A stretch of 64,000 nucleotides of DNA from Bacteroidetes bacterium GWF2_38_335. GTDB lineage: Bacteria > Bacteroidota > Bacteroidia > Bacteroidales > GWF2-38-335. Made by a program: the position numbers and the translations under genes. The notes beneath the pieces are model-generated. The model was given only the letters and a program-made list of their open reading frames with translations, did no database searches and was not told the origin of the DNA. The number at the start of each line of letters is the position of its first letter. Position 1 is the stretch's first letter. Where the stretch lies: the NCBI GenBank assembly GCA_001769535.1, contig MEOH01000004.1, positions 1-64,000 on the forward strand. Direction: 5' to 3'. Shown one piece after another: positions 1 to 10,636 of the stretch.

Positions 1-530
1 TGTGGATGGCATTTCGGCTTTCCACCTTTGCAGATACAAACCGAAAACTAATTAAGTCGCATGAACTGGAATTTTAAAAATGAGATGGGTGCAAAAACTT
101 TTTTGGGGATAAGCGGATTGGGAGGTGGATGATCTAAAATGCCTTGGTTGCTTTTAAATCTCTTAATAAAAAAAATGATTCTTTTTATTTAATAGAAAAA
201 TATGCTATCTTTAGCCTTGGAAAGGTTGTTTGAGGTATAAAAAAGTAAAAAGACAACTAAAAGAGAGCAACAGAAAATCTATAAATAATTACAAGTTATT
301 TGACAAAAATTGTTGCTGATTTGTTACTTTGAAGTACTAGTAACAAAGTTATAATGTTTAATTATAGATTGTTATATGTAGTTTGATAAATCACCGAAGG
401 TAATCTCTCAATAATGTCCACGGATTCAATAAAAAGATTGCTTCGTCGCATCAACTTTATTTAAAATATAAATTTACGTAAGCTCCTCGCAATGACGGAC
501 ACAACAAGGATTTGCAAAGCAAATCATTTA
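1..530. other. Gene-free stretch
   Basis: I find no credible gene in this 530-base AT-rich stretch on either strand. It holds a perfect 8-bp inverted repeat (TTGTTACT at 321-328 with AGTAACAA at 339-346). It also holds a GC-richer patch at about 432-498, containing ATTGCTTCGTCG and CCTCGCAATGACGG, that looks like a degenerate intergenic repeat. It lies downstream of the methionine operon, which is on the minus strand, and I see no clear terminator with a T-run. Confidence 0.6.
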
Positions 531-531
531 A

Positions 532-567
532 AATCTGCTAATCTGCTAATCATCAAATCTGCTAATC
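532..567. repeat. Short direct repeats AATCTGCTAATC
   Basis: The 12-mer AATCTGCTAATC occurs about three times, two copies overlapping, directly after metF. The last copy runs into the metF stop codon. It is probably a small slippage-prone repeat and no function is inferred. Confidence 0.7.
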
Positions 568-1519
568 AAAAAGCCCCCTCCGCAATCCTCCGGATATTAT
601 CCGATTTGCCCATGGTGAAATAATGGATGATGGGAACATTGTTTTTTATCAGATCTTTCGATTGCATGATACCCCATTCGATTCCTACTTGCCTGACTTC
701 GGCATTTGTCTCACATTTTTCAATTTCTTTTACAAGAATTTCGGGGAGGTCGATGTGGAATGTCTGCGGCAAAATATTCAGGTGTGCTTTTATTGACATG
801 GGTTTTAATCCGGGGATAATTGGAACTGTGATTCCGGCTTCCCTGCAGCGCTTCACAAAATCGTAAAACTTTTGGTTGTCGAAAAACATTTGGGTTACGA
901 TGTAATCGGCTCCGGCATCGACCTTGGCTTTCAGGTGCCTGATGTCGGAGTCCATGTTCGGTGCTTCGTTGTGCTTTTCGGGATATCCCGCTACACCCAT
1001 GGAAAAATCGGTGGGGGTGGTGGCAATTAAATCATCATCCACATATTTCCCGTCATTCATTCGCTTGATTTGCCTGATGAGGTCAATTGCGTTGGCGTGA
1101 CCATTGGGATCGGGAACGAAACTGCGGGTGGTTTTGTCGGCATCGCCGCGTACGACCAAAAGGTTGTTGATGCCCAAAAAGTGCAGGTCGATGAGGGCGT
1201 TTTCGGTTTCTTCCATGGAAAAACCGCCGCAGATGATATGCGGAACAATGATCACATCATATTTAAATTTGATGGCAGCCGAAATTCCTACGGTACCCGG
1301 ACGTTTTTTCACCGTCCTCGGTTCGAGCAGACCGTTAGGGTGCTTTTTATACACCACTTCTTCCTTGTGATAGGTCACGTTGATGTAGGGTGGCTTGAAC
1401 TCCATCAGCGGATCGATGGTGTCGTATATTTCCTGGATGTTGGCTCCTTTTTCGGGAGGTAGAATTTCGAAGGAAAACTGGGTTTTCTGAGCGTTTTTTA
1501 TGTGGTTGATTACTTTCAT
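566..1519 (-). CDS. metF: Methylenetetrahydrofolate reductase
   Basis: This enzyme reduces 5,10-methylene-THF to 5-methyl-THF in the cytoplasm, supplying the methyl group used by methionine synthase. The 317-residue product matches the usual length of bacterial MetF (about 300). It shows FEILPPEKG near the N terminus (flavin/folate-site Glu), PHIICGG, a GDADK loop, DYIVTQMFFD and PIIPGL, the standard TIM-barrel landmarks. The frame is open to 1570, but the ATG at 1519 gives the normal MetF N terminus MKVINHIK, and the extra 17 codons are unlike the family. It is the last gene of the riboswitch-led methionine operon, 275 bases after metH, with a palindromic repeat between them. The assignment is secure; reductant (NADH or ferredoxin) cannot be told. 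Confidence 0.95.
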   Translation of the reverse strand: MKVINHIKNAQKTQFSFEILPPEKGANIQEIYDTIDPLMEFKPPYINVTYHKEEVVYKKHPNGLLEPRTVKKRPGTVGISAAIKFKYDVIIVPHIICGGFSMEETENALIDLHFLGINNLLVVRGDADKTTRSFVPDPNGHANAIDLIRQIKRMNDGKYVDDDLIATTPTDFSMGVAGYPEKHNEAPNMDSDIRHLKAKVDAGADYIVTQMFFDNQKFYDFVKRCREAGITVPIIPGLKPMSIKAHLNILPQTFHIDLPEILVKEIEKCETNAEVRQVGIEWGIMQSKDLIKNNVPIIHYFTMGKSDNIRRIAEGAF

Positions 1520-1627
1520 ATGCTTGGTTTTTCTTGTGTTATAATTGGTTTTTCGTACGTTCCGCCGCAATTGGGATTTTGTTTTTTAATGGCCTTTTTC
1601 TGCGGCGGTCTGCACTTTGTTTATTTA

Positions 1628-1674
1628 CCGGGGGCGCTGCCCCCGGCTATAGAGATTACGCCCCTATGGGGCTT
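1628..1674. repeat. GC-rich palindromes between metH and metF
   Basis: Two palindromes lie side by side: CCGGGGGCGCTGCCCCCGG (1628-1646) and a second around GCCCCTATGGGGC (1659-1671). They resemble the other GC-rich palindromes in intergenic gaps of this window. They could act as an RNA-processing or partial termination site between metH and metF, which is inference only. Confidence 0.7.
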
Positions 1675-1794
1675 GGATTTTTCATAGTTATCGGTTTTAT
1701 TTAATTTTCAATTTCATCATGGTGTTCTTCGTTTTGTTTGGAAACCCTCCCCCTGCCCCTCCAGAGGAGGGGAGTTGTTTCCTGCATTTATTAA

Positions 1795-4700
1795 CTATAA
1801 ATTATTGATGTGAGTTGGGATGAATTTTTTTATTGTGTTGATATCCGTGCTTTTTCTTCTTGAATAATCTTTTAGTTGGTCGTTGGAGATTTTGCCAACG
1901 GTGAAATATTTTGCCTGCGGATGGGCGAAATACCATCCGCAAACTGAGGCGCCGGGGTGCATGGAGAGGTTTTCGGTTAGCTCGATGCCGGTGTTTTTGG
2001 TCGCGTCGAGCAAATCAAAAAGAGTGATTTTTTCCAGGTGGTCGGGGCAGGCGGGGTAGCCGGGGGCCGGACGAATTCCCTGATACTTTTCTCTGATCAT
2101 TTCATTAATGCTCAGCTTTTCAGTAGGCTCGTACCCCCAGAGTTCCTTTCTGGTTTTTTCGTGCAGAAGTTCGGCGAATGCCTCGGCCAGTCTGTCTGCC
2201 AAAACCTTCAGCATGATGGCTCCGTAATCGTCGTTTTCCTTTTCGAATTTTTTTACGTTTTCATCGGCATTGATTCCGGCTGTTACCGCAAAAGCTCCTA
2301 TATAATCTTTTACTCCGGTTGATTCCGGGGCCACAAAATCCGAAAGGCAAAGATTGGGTGTTCCGGCTTCTTTCTCCTCCTGATTGCGCAGGAAACAGAA
2401 GGTTTTCAGAACTTCTTTCCGGCTTTCATCTTTGTAAACAACCACGTCGTCTCCACTGGATGCGGCGGGAAAAATTCCGGCTGCTGCGTGGGCGCTGACC
2501 AGCTTTTCCTTGATGATTTTATTCAGCATGACCTGCGCATCTTCAAAGAGTTTTTTTGCTTCATCGCCTTTAACGGGATCGCTGAAAATATCGGGATATT
2601 TGCCATTCATCTCCCAGGCATGGAAGAAAAATGTCCAGTCGATGTATTTTGCAATTTCTTCAAGCGGGTAATCCCTGAGGATGGTCAGGCCCGGTTTGCA
2701 GGGAGGTGAAATGTTTTTGAAATCAGCAACCAGCTTGTTTTTTCGGGCATCTTCAAGGGAAATGTAATTTGTTTTTTCCTGCTGATATTTTTCCCTGATT
2801 TGCCTATATTCGGTCACAATATCTCTGATAAAATCCTTTTTCAATGTGGCAGATAACAAACTGTTCATCACGCCCACCGATTTTGAGGCATCTTTGACAT
2901 AGATGACCGGCGATTCACTGCGCGGCGTAATTTTTATGGCAGTATGAATTTTTGAAGTGGTGGCTCCGCCAATAAGCAAAGGAATTTGCAGATTTTTTTC
3001 TGCCATTTTTTCTGCTACAACTGCCATCTCTTCAAGCGATGGCGTAATCAGTCCGCTGAGTCCGATCACATCAACTTTTTCCTTAATGGCTGTTTCGATG
3101 ATTTTATCTGCAGAAACCATCACGCCCAGGTCAATGACTTCGTAATTATTACATGCCAAAACCACTCCGACAATGTTTTTTCCAATATCGTGAACATCAC
3201 CTTTGACGGTAGCCATCAGGATTTTTCCGGTACTGTGTTTTTCGCCCGATTTGTTTTTTTCGGATTCAATATATGGCAGCAGACAGGCAACGGCTTTTTT
3301 CATCACCCTGGCCGATTTTACTACCTGCGGCAGGAACATTTTACCGCTCCCGAACAAATCGCCCACGGTGTTCATGCCGTCCATGAGCGGACCTTCAATC
3401 ACGTTCAGTGCAAAGGGCAATTCCCTGCGACATTCTTCAACATCCACATCAAGAAAATCGGTCAGTCCTTTAACCAGAGAATGTGCCAGTCTTTCTTTTA
3501 CCGGAAGTTTGCGCCATTCAAGTTGGGTTTCTTCCTTAACTTCCTTTTTGCCCATTTTTTCAGCAAAGGCAATCAATCTTTCGGTGGCATCTTTTCGGCG
3601 GTTGAGCACCACATCTTCGCAGAGTTTCAGAAGGTCGGGCTGAATTTCATCGTACACTTCGAGCAGGGCAGGATTGACAATTCCCATGTCCATTCCGGCT
3701 TTGATGGCATGATACAAAAACACCGAATGCATGGCTTCGCGCACCACATCGTTGCCTCTGAAGGAGAACGACAGGTTGCTGACACCGCCGCTGATTTTGG
3801 CAAAGGGCAGATTTTCCTTGATCCATGCACATGCGCGTATGTAATTCACTGCATAGTTATTGTGCTCCTCCATTCCGGTTGCGATGGCCAGAATGTTGGG
3901 GTCGAAAATGATGTCTTCAGCAGGGAAATTTACCTTTTTTGTAAGAATATCGTATGATCTTTGAGCAATTGCAATTTTTCTTTCAAAGGTATCGGCCTGA
4001 CCTTTTTCATCGAAAAGCATGACCACCGTTGCTGCACCGTACAGCTTAATTTTTGTGGCATGTTCAATGAATTTTTCTTCGCCTTCCTTTAGGGGGATTG
4101 AATTGACAATTCCTTTGCCCTGAAGGTTCTTCAATCCGGCCTCGATCACATCCCATTTTGAAGAATCGAGCATAATCGGGAGTTTTGCTATATCTGGTTC
4201 CGAGGCAATTAATCTCAGGAAAGAAACCATAGATTTTTTGGCGTCGAGCATGGCGTCATCCATGCAGATGTCGATTGCCTGAGCTCCGCCCTCAACCTGA
4301 TCGCGGGCAACGGAAAGCGCTTCTTCGAATTTTTCTTCGGCAATCAGACGGGCAAATTTTTTTGATCCGGCCACATTGGTGCGCTCTCCGATATTCATGA
4401 AATTGCTGTCGGGCCTGATGATCAGCGGTTCCAGTCCGCTAAGCCGCGTCAGTTTCGGAATTTCATCGCCTGTTTTGGGATTGTGTTTGGCTGCCACCTC
4501 AGCAATTTTCCTGATGTGTTCGGGGTTTGTTCCGCAGCATCCGCCGATGATGTTGATCCGGTTTTTTGATAGCAGCCGGTCAATTATTACCGCCATTTGT
4601 TCTGGTGATTGGTCGTATTCGCCAAACTGGTTGGGCAAACCGGCATTCGGATGTGCCGAAATGTGAAATTTTGAAATCACAGAAAGCTCTTCGAGGAATG

Positions 4701-5445
4701 GAAAAAGCTGCTCGGCACCCAATGCGCAGTTCAGTCCAATACTCAGCAGATCGCTATGGGCAAGTGAAATATAAAATGCCTCCAGTGTTTGTCCGGACAA
4801 TGTTCTGCCACTGGCATCGGAAATGGTTCCCGAGACCATGATTGGCAGACGTTTTCCTGTGTCTGTAAAAAGTTTTTCAATACCGAAAATAGCGGCTTTG
4901 GCGTTTAGGGTATCAAAAATGGTTTCAACGAGCAGAATGTCAGCACCGCCATCCATTAAACCCCGACACTGCTCATAATAGGAATCGGCCAGCATGTCAA
5001 AATCCACTGCTCTGAATCCGGGATCATTGACATCCGGAGAAAGAGAAGCAGTTTTGCTGGTCGGACCAATTGACCCGGCAACGAATCTGGGTTTCTGTGG
5101 AGTTGAGTATTTATTGGCAGCAGCTTTTGCAAGTCCGGCCGAAGTTTTATTCAGTTCGTAAACCAGTTCTTCCATGTGATAATCGGCCATGGAAATGCTA
5201 GTGGAATTGAAAGTATTTGTTTCGATGATGTCGGCACCGGCTTCAAGATATGCCTCATGAATGCCGGAAATCACCTCGGGTTTTGTGAGTGAAAGCAGGT
5301 CGTTGTTGCCTTTCAGGTCGAAGGGATAATCCTTAAAACGGGTACCGCGATAATCTTCCTCTTTCAGCTTGTGTCGCTGAATCATGGTTCCCATGGCACC
5401 GTCTAGGACCAGAATTTTTGATTTTAGAATTTCGGTTAATGTCAT
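1795..5445 (-). CDS. metH: Cobalamin-dependent methionine synthase
   Basis: This enzyme transfers the methyl group of 5-methyl-THF to homocysteine through methylcobalamin. At 1216 residues it is full length (E. coli MetH is 1227). The homocysteine domain (1-330) has the zinc ligands Cys240, Cys303 and Cys304. The folate-binding barrel (about 345-610) starts with [10 protein letters not shown]. The cap and B12 domains follow, with the cobalamin ligand His752 in DVHDIG. The C-terminal reactivation domain (about 900-1216) has the AdoMet-binding motif RPAPGYP at 1125-1131. All four modules are therefore intact, including self-repair by AdoMet and an electron donor. It sits between metA and metF in the SAM-riboswitch operon. 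No cobalamin riboswitch is visible upstream. Confidence 0.98.
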   Translation of the reverse strand: MTLTEILKSKILVLDGAMGTMIQRHKLKEEDYRGTRFKDYPFDLKGNNDLLSLTKPEVISGIHEAYLEAGADIIETNTFNSTSISMADYHMEELVYELNKTSAGLAKAAANKYSTPQKPRFVAGSIGPTSKTASLSPDVNDPGFRAVDFDMLADSYYEQCRGLMDGGADILLVETIFDTLNAKAAIFGIEKLFTDTGKRLPIMVSGTISDASGRTLSGQTLEAFYISLAHSDLLSIGLNCALGAEQLFPFLEELSVISKFHISAHPNAGLPNQFGEYDQSPEQMAVIIDRLLSKNRINIIGGCCGTNPEHIRKIAEVAAKHNPKTGDEIPKLTRLSGLEPLIIRPDSNFMNIGERTNVAGSKKFARLIAEEKFEEALSVARDQVEGGAQAIDICMDDAMLDAKKSMVSFLRLIASEPDIAKLPIMLDSSKWDVIEAGLKNLQGKGIVNSIPLKEGEEKFIEHATKIKLYGAATVVMLFDEKGQADTFERKIAIAQRSYDILTKKVNFPAEDIIFDPNILAIATGMEEHNNYAVNYIRACAWIKENLPFAKISGGVSNLSFSFRGNDVVREAMHSVFLYHAIKAGMDMGIVNPALLEVYDEIQPDLLKLCEDVVLNRRKDATERLIAFAEKMGKKEVKEETQLEWRKLPVKERLAHSLVKGLTDFLDVDVEECRRELPFALNVIEGPLMDGMNTVGDLFGSGKMFLPQVVKSARVMKKAVACLLPYIESEKNKSGEKHSTGKILMATVKGDVHDIGKNIVGVVLACNNYEVIDLGVMVSADKIIETAIKEKVDVIGLSGLITPSLEEMAVVAEKMAEKNLQIPLLIGGATTSKIHTAIKITPRSESPVIYVKDASKSVGVMNSLLSATLKKDFIRDIVTEYRQIREKYQQEKTNYISLEDARKNKLVADFKNISPPCKPGLTILRDYPLEEIAKYIDWTFFFHAWEMNGKYPDIFSDPVKGDEAKKLFEDAQVMLNKIIKEKLVSAHAAAGIFPAASSGDDVVVYKDESRKEVLKTFCFLRNQEEKEAGTPNLCLSDFVAPESTGVKDYIGAFAVTAGINADENVKKFEKENDDYGAIMLKVLADRLAEAFAELLHEKTRKELWGYEPTEKLSINEMIREKYQGIRPAPGYPACPDHLEKITLFDLLDATKNTGIELTENLSMHPGASVCGWYFAHPQAKYFTVGKISNDQLKDYSRRKSTDINTIKKFIPTHINNL

Positions 5446-5480
5446 TTTTTTGGTTTGTGATATAAATATAATCTTTTTTT

Positions 5481-5499
5481 TGCCGCTAATGCGCGAATG
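5481..5499 (+). repeat. Dispersed repeat GCCGCTAATGCGCGAAT, copy 1
   Basis: TGCCGCTAATGCGCGAATG lies in the 100-base metA-metH gap. Further copies or variants are at 41319-41340, 41365-41382, 45515-45564, 57251-57296 and 63651-63670, always between genes. Some copies form inverted pairs. Confidence 0.8.
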
Positions 5500-5545
5500 G
5501 TTTGTTTTTTAATATTACTCTGTTCTACCGTTCCCCCGATAGCTT

Positions 5546-6484
5546 TCAGGGTGTTTTACCGTTCTCGCCAGCCACCATCTTAATATCATAAGGTGTTTCC
5601 TGATAAACGTAATAGTTCAGCCAGTTTGAAAAAAGCAGGTTTGCGTGACTGCGCCAGCGAACCAGCGGTGGTTTAGCAGGATCATCACCCGGAAAATAGT
5701 TTACAGGCATTTCAATTTGTTCGCCCTTTTCAAGATCGCGCAGATATTCTTCTTTTAAGGTAAGCGGATCGTATTCGGAATGTCCCGTAACAAACACCCG
5801 TTTTTTGTTTTTGGTAGCCACCAGATAAACTCCGGCTTCATCAGATTCTGAAAGAAGAACCAGTTCGGGTACTTTCAGTATGTCTTCGCGGTCAACGCTT
5901 GTGTGCCGAGAGTGTGGCGCAGGAAAAAGATCGTCAAACCCACGCACGATGGGATATTTTCGGTCATGGATGATGTGATCAAATACCCCGAACATTTTCT
6001 TTTCGAGTTGATGTTTTCTGATTCCGTAATGGTAATACAATCCGGCCTGCGCAGCCCAGCAGATATAGAGCGTAGAAGTAACACTCACGCTGGCCCAGTC
6101 CATGATTTCCTCCATTTCTTTCCAATAGGCCACATTTTCAAAATCGATGTGTTCAACAGGAGCGCCGGTGATGATCAGTCCGTCGTACTTGTCATTTTTT
6201 ACTTCGGAGAAAGTCCGGTAGAATACCTCCAGATGTTCTTTCGGAGTGTTTTTCGACTCGTAGCTTTTTGTGCGTATGAAATCAATTTCCAACTGCAGCG
6301 GATTGTTTGAGAGCAAGCGAAGCAGATGTATTTCGGTATTGACTTTCAGCGGCATCAGGTTGAGGATGGCTATTTTCAACGGTCTGATGTCCTGTTTCAA
6401 TGCCTGCTCGCGGGTCATGACAAAGATGTTTTCGCTTTGCAGGACTTCCTTGGCGGGCAGGTCGGTGGGGATGTTTATTGGCAT
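5546..6484 (-). CDS. metA: Homoserine O-acetyltransferase (MetA family)
   Basis: This enzyme acylates the hydroxyl of homoserine, the committed step to methionine. The 312-residue protein has the MetA catalytic triad: Cys142 in YICWAAQAG, and His235 and Glu237 in TGHSEYDP. Family members annotated as succinyltransferases often use acetyl-CoA instead. The known discriminator is residue 111, Gly for succinyl-CoA and Glu for acetyl-CoA. Here GAPVEHIDF places Glu at exactly 111, so acetyl-CoA is predicted. This fits the O-acetylhomoserine sulfhydrylase gene upstream. The gene lies in the SAM-riboswitch operon between metY and metH. The 459-base gap before it is filled with repeats, so an internal promoter is possible. 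Confidence 0.95.
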   Translation of the reverse strand: MPINIPTDLPAKEVLQSENIFVMTREQALKQDIRPLKIAILNLMPLKVNTEIHLLRLLSNNPLQLEIDFIRTKSYESKNTPKEHLEVFYRTFSEVKNDKYDGLIITGAPVEHIDFENVAYWKEMEEIMDWASVSVTSTLYICWAAQAGLYYHYGIRKHQLEKKMFGVFDHIIHDRKYPIVRGFDDLFPAPHSRHTSVDREDILKVPELVLLSESDEAGVYLVATKNKKRVFVTGHSEYDPLTLKEEYLRDLEKGEQIEMPVNYFPGDDPAKPPLVRWRSHANLLFSNWLNYYVYQETPYDIKMVAGENGKTP

Positions 6485-6571
6485 TTGTATTTTGTCTAAC
6501 TTAATATGTATTCAAATAATTTTAGGTTTCTCTATTGTTTATTTTAAAGGAAACTTCATAACTCGAATATC

Positions 6572-6618
6572 GGTGTTCCTTGTTCGTCATTTTTTTGATT
6601 TAAGAACAAGGAACATCG
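6572..6618. repeat. Inverted repeat in the metY-metA gap
   Basis: CGGTGTTCCTTGTTC and GAACAAGGAACATCG pair over about 14 bp with one mismatch, separated by an AT-rich spacer. It lies at the metA-proximal end of a 459-base gap. It could form a stem-loop in the polycistronic RNA. Confidence 0.75.
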
Positions 6619-6698
6619 ATTTAAGATTTATGAATGTTGACTTTTGCATAAGTTAATGTTTATTTTAATTATTGGCAGGTTTAATAATTAATCTTTCA

Positions 6699-6887
6699 CG
6701 CCCCAAAGGGGCAACAGCATAAACACAGGGCAACGCCCTGTGAAAACCATGCAAGTTAAAGATAGCCCTGAAGGGGCTTAAGCAAAAAGTCCATAAAACT
6801 GCTTGTGCCCCTTCAGGGCGATGTTTAACGAATCTCGTGTAACAGGGCGTTGCCCTGTTTTGTTGCTGGAGCCCTTTCAGGGCAAGG
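6699..6887. repeat. Cluster of GC-rich palindromes in the metY-metA gap
   Basis: At least five short palindromes follow one another: GCCCCAAAGGGGC, CAGGGCAACGCCCTG, GCCCTGAAGGGGC, CAGGGCGTTGCCCTG and GCCCTTTCAGGGC. A 91-codon reading frame covering this area is a by-product of the repeats, with no domain, and I do not call it a gene. The remainder of the 6485-6943 gap is AT-rich with no gene. Confidence 0.8.
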
Positions 6888-6943
6888 AGATTAGATAAAA
6901 AATACATTCTAGCATTCTTTGCGTTTAAATAATTATTCATAAA

Positions 6944-8303
<1,360 letters not shown>

Positions 8304-8315
<12 letters not shown>

Positions 8316-9683
8316 GTTAGTAAAAAATTCATCATGTATTTCCGAAACCGCTTCAAAGCAGTCTTCCTTAGCTAATAAGAAGTAAGCTGAAACCTGTGAG
8401 GCACCGAAAGCGATCATCTCGATGTTGATGTTTTTGCGGGCCACGGCTGAAAAGATACGGGCGGCGATACCCGGTTTTTCAAGAATGCCTTCGCCCACGG
8501 TTGCAATCACAGAAATACCATCCCGTTGCTGAATTTCACTGATGGCCTGCAGGTTCATTCCACTTACTGTTTCGAATGCTTTTTGAAGATCTTTTGCCGA
8601 AAGAAGAATGTTTATGGCAATTTGCGAAGTAATCACCGAGCGGATGTTGATATTTTTCTCATCAAGCAGGGTGGTTACTTTGGCCAGAATGCCCGGTTTT
8701 ATTCCGACACCCGGACCTTTAAGTTTCAGCACTCCGAAATCTTCAGAAAAAGTCACGCTTTTGATGATGTCAGAATGATGGTTTTCATGGCAGTTTATTT
8801 CGGTCAGGGCATTAAATTCATCAGCTTTATTGATGTTGAAAATTCTGATGGGAATTTTTGCTTCAATCAATGGCTCCACGGCACGGGGATGCAGAATAGC
8901 TGCTCCGAAATAAGCCAGTTCGGCAGCTTCCTTATAAGTCAGCTTGTCGATTTTCTGAGCAGTTTTTATCAAACGCGGATCGGAGCTCATAAAGCCATCA
9001 ACATCTTTCCATACATCCAGGGTTTTGGCATTAAGCAAGCGGGCCAGCGCGGCGGCTGAGTAATCGGAACCCCCGCGGCCAAAGAGCGTTACTTTGTATT
9101 CAGAAGAAACTCCATAGAAACCCGGAACCACGCAGATGGTGTTGGGCGGAAAGAGGTTTGAAATACCCGGAGCAGATTTTTCAAAATCAACCGAAGCGTT
9201 GCCAAATTCGCCATCGGTAAACAAGGGAATTTCTTCAGGAAGAATTTCTCCCGATTTTAGTCCGTTGAAATTCAGTATTCCGGTCAGTAATACCGAACTG
9301 AATCTTTCGCCATAACTTAAGATGCGATCGGATAAAAAATCGGGAGTTTCTTCGATGCATTGAATTCCCTGAAGAAACTGAGTGAGTTTTTCGGCACGCT
9401 TTTCAATTTCTGAAATGATTTTTGCCCGATAATTTATATCCCCAATATTTTCATTAAGCACTTCAATGTATTGGACAGTAATTTCAGAAACACAGTCCTG
9501 AACCGAAGTTTCTTTCTGATGGATATTTTTAATGATGCCGATGATTTTATCGGTGATACCATAAAGAGCAGAAACCACTATCACCGGCGGGTTTTCGTAG
9601 CTTTTTACCGCAGTAATTATTTTTTGTAAATCCGATTTACATTTTAAGTTTGAGCCGCCAAACTTAACTACATTTCTATGCAT
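8304..9683 (-). CDS. lysC: Monofunctional aspartate kinase
   Basis: This enzyme phosphorylates aspartate, the first step toward lysine, threonine and methionine. The 459-residue protein starts with MHRNVVKFGGS (KFGGS nucleotide-binding motif at 7-11). It has the GRGGSDYSAAALA active-site segment near residue 190 and two C-terminal ACT domains (about 310-380 and 385-459), of the kind that bind feedback amino acids. No homoserine dehydrogenase domain is fused, unlike ThrA. It is the first gene of the SAM-riboswitch operon, so this isozyme is probably dedicated to methionine synthesis. The last codons (NPGL and stop) fall inside a GC-rich intergenic palindrome, so the C terminus may have been remodelled by repeat insertion. 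The symbol lysC is used in the generic sense. Confidence 0.94.
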
Positions 9684-9726
9684 GTTTGTTGAATTAAAAG
9701 ATTTCTAACTATGTTATTACGTTGAT

Positions 9727-9755
9727 GCTTCTTCAGAAATTTTTCATGAAGAAGC
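9727..9755 (-). promoter_or_regulatory. Strong hairpin in the methionine leader
   Basis: On the minus strand GCTTCTTCA and TGAAGAAGC form a perfect 9-bp stem around an 11-base loop that can itself pair further (GAAA with TTTC). It lies about 75 bases downstream of the SAM riboswitch and 43 bases before the aspartokinase ATG. No T-run follows, so it is not a standard intrinsic terminator. Its base touches the stop codon of the 21-codon leader frame. A role as an expression platform or RNA-stability element is inference. Confidence 0.6.
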
Positions 9756-9820
9756 TATCGCATACACATAGAAATCTCCCATGCAAAAATTAAAGTTCCG
9801 ATAAAATAAAGTAAACCCAT
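9755..9820 (-). CDS. Possible 21-residue leader peptide of the methionine operon
   Basis: A frame ATG...TAG encodes a 21-residue peptide, MGLLYFIGTLIFAW followed by EISMCMR. It is hydrophobic over residues 2-14 with a Lys-free, Met/Cys-rich end (Met18, Cys19, Met20). It starts just 10 bases after the riboswitch P1 stem and its TAG abuts the 9-bp hairpin. This position suggests either a small membrane peptide or a translated leader whose last codons (ATG TGT ATG) could sense methionine and cysteine supply. No Shine-Dalgarno sequence is obvious, as is usual in Bacteroidota. A chance frame of this length is entirely possible. Confidence 0.3.
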   Translation of the reverse strand: MGLLYFIGTLIFAWEISMCMR

Positions 9821-9830
9821 GATATTTAGT

Positions 9831-9946
9831 TTAAATTATAATTCCAGCGTTCTTGGCTGGCAGGTTTTGGCACCTTCCGGGATTTTCCCGGGGTTGTCGG
9901 AGCATCATCGAGCCTGTTCTCTACGCTCCTCTTTATAATTCAAACA
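9831..9946 (-). promoter_or_regulatory. SAM-I (S-box) riboswitch of the methionine operon
   Basis: The minus strand folds as a SAM-I aptamer. P1 pairs TTTGAATTATAA with TTATAATTTAAA at the ends of the element. P2 pairs GGAGC with GCTCC around the AGGCTCGATGATG segment. The junction holds CGACAACC, P3 is CCGGG-AAAAT-CCCGG, and P4 is built from AGGTGCCAAAACCTGCC. GATGA, ACAACC and GGTGCCAA are the conserved family landmarks. It lies between a Bacteroidota promoter and aspartokinase, leading lysC-metY-metA-metH-metF. High S-adenosylmethionine is expected to lower expression. No terminator follows directly, so control may act on translation or through the hairpin at 9727-9755. Confidence 0.92.
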
Positions 9947-9978
9947 TTCTTAAGAAAAGAATGAATGAAATTCGGGGA

Positions 9979-10010
9979 CAAAGATAAGGTACTACAAAAT
10001 GAAAAGCAAT
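9979..10010 (-). promoter_or_regulatory. Promoter of the methionine operon
   Basis: Reading the minus strand, ATTG (10010-10007) is followed after 20 bases by TATCTTTG (9986-9979). This matches the Bacteroidota sigma-ABfr form TTTG-N19-20-TAnnTTTG. Transcription would start near 9971, about 25 bases before the riboswitch P1 stem. Confidence 0.75.
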
Positions 10011-10029
10011 ACGTGTTTTACGGTAATTT

Positions 10030-10212
10030 TCAGCTTCCGCAACTGCTTTTTTCTTTTACTACGGTATCAGTGCTGTCATTCGTGTTAATTTGTGAATTTT
10101 CGAGGGAATCTTTTTTCAGATTCTTCTTTTTGCCTCAGGTTGATTCACCGCCGCATGAAATCAGGGCGAAAAATGATATAACAGTAAGCACAACAAAAAT
10201 TTTTCTGGTCAT
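10030..10212 (-). pseudogene. Small lipoprotein gene with an in-frame TGA
   Basis: Starting at the ATG at 10212, the frame encodes a lipoprotein signal MTRKIFVVLTVISFFALISC (lipobox LISC, Cys20), then GGEST, then TGA at 10137-10135. The same frame continues without interruption for 34 codons (Lys/Asp/Ser-rich, ending KEKSSCGS) to a second TGA at 10032-10030. The total of 60 codons is a common size for small Bacteroidota lipoproteins. It starts 10 bases after the DUF3795 gene and likely shares its transcript. The TGA may be a nonsense mutation, a sequencing error, or a recoded codon. A 6-bp stem GAATCT/AGATTC begins 12 bases after the TGA but lacks convincing bacterial SECIS features. Without read-through the product would be only 25 residues. 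Confidence 0.5.
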
Positions 10213-10222
10213 GGAAATATGA

Positions 10223-10567
10223 TTAATTGTGAATATTTTTCAAATTGGTTAAAGCGTCGGGGGAAAATTTATGTACCATTGAAACCAGCTCACAACTTTC
10301 AAGGTCATTGCAATCACCGCAGGTTTGATGGCCTTTGTTTTGGGCACATGATCTGATTTTACAATCGTTGCAATGTGCGATTTTAACTCCATCCATGCGG
10401 CAACCTGTACAATTTATGGATGAAGGATTAATTTCCGGTGAATTAAACATTTTCTGCCATTGCTCGGCAGTTTTTTTTCGAAGTACATCGTCATTTGTAA
10501 TGGTTGCAATTCTGGCTTCACAGGTTTCGCAATTTAATCCGCAAACTGAAATTAATGTGTTCTTCAT
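10223..10567 (-). CDS. DUF3795 cysteine-rich protein
   Basis: This is a small cytoplasmic protein of the DUF3795 family, whose role is unknown. From the ATG at 10567 it is 114 residues; eight further codons upstream look unrelated. It is rich in paired cysteines: CGLNCETC near the N terminus, then CTGC, CNDC, a lone Cys, and CGDC further on. This pattern is typical of the family and suggests metal or Fe-S binding. It follows the TPR-SpoIIE gene by 69 bases on the same strand and precedes a small lipoprotein gene by 10 bases. The family is clear from the Cys pattern; the function is not. Confidence 0.8.
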   Translation of the reverse strand: MKNTLISVCGLNCETCEARIATITNDDVLRKKTAEQWQKMFNSPEINPSSINCTGCRMDGVKIAHCNDCKIRSCAQNKGHQTCGDCNDLESCELVSMVHKFSPDALTNLKNIHN

Positions 10568-10636
10568 TGTGATAATTTTTTTCTGATGCAAAGGTATGCT
10601 TATTTTAAAATGAAGGAAAAAACAAGCTTTAAAAAA

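Noticed and set aside
1-530. Possible promoter (TATCTTTAG near 207) toward the plus strand
   Set aside because: No gene follows on the plus strand, and the -33 element is not convincing.
2986-3957. Long open frame on the plus strand inside metH (323 codons)
   Set aside because: It is fully antisense to a clear metH gene and reads as Phe/His-rich sequence with no domain. It is a coding shadow.
5446-5545. Cobalamin riboswitch before metH
   Set aside because: The 100-base gap holds only a repeat and no cobalamin box or adequate length for the aptamer.
6665-6940. Open frame of 91 codons on the minus strand
   Set aside because: It lies over a cluster of GC-rich palindromes; its residues (PEGAQ, ALPCVYAVAPLG) come from the repeats.
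10030-10212. Selenoprotein as the main explanation of the TGA
   Set aside because: The stem after TGA lacks a clear SECIS loop and no selenocysteine gene is present in the window. It is kept only as an open option.
9965-10222. Open frame of 85 codons on the plus strand
   Set aside because: It runs opposite the small lipoprotein frame and the methionine promoter. The minus strand has the better signals.
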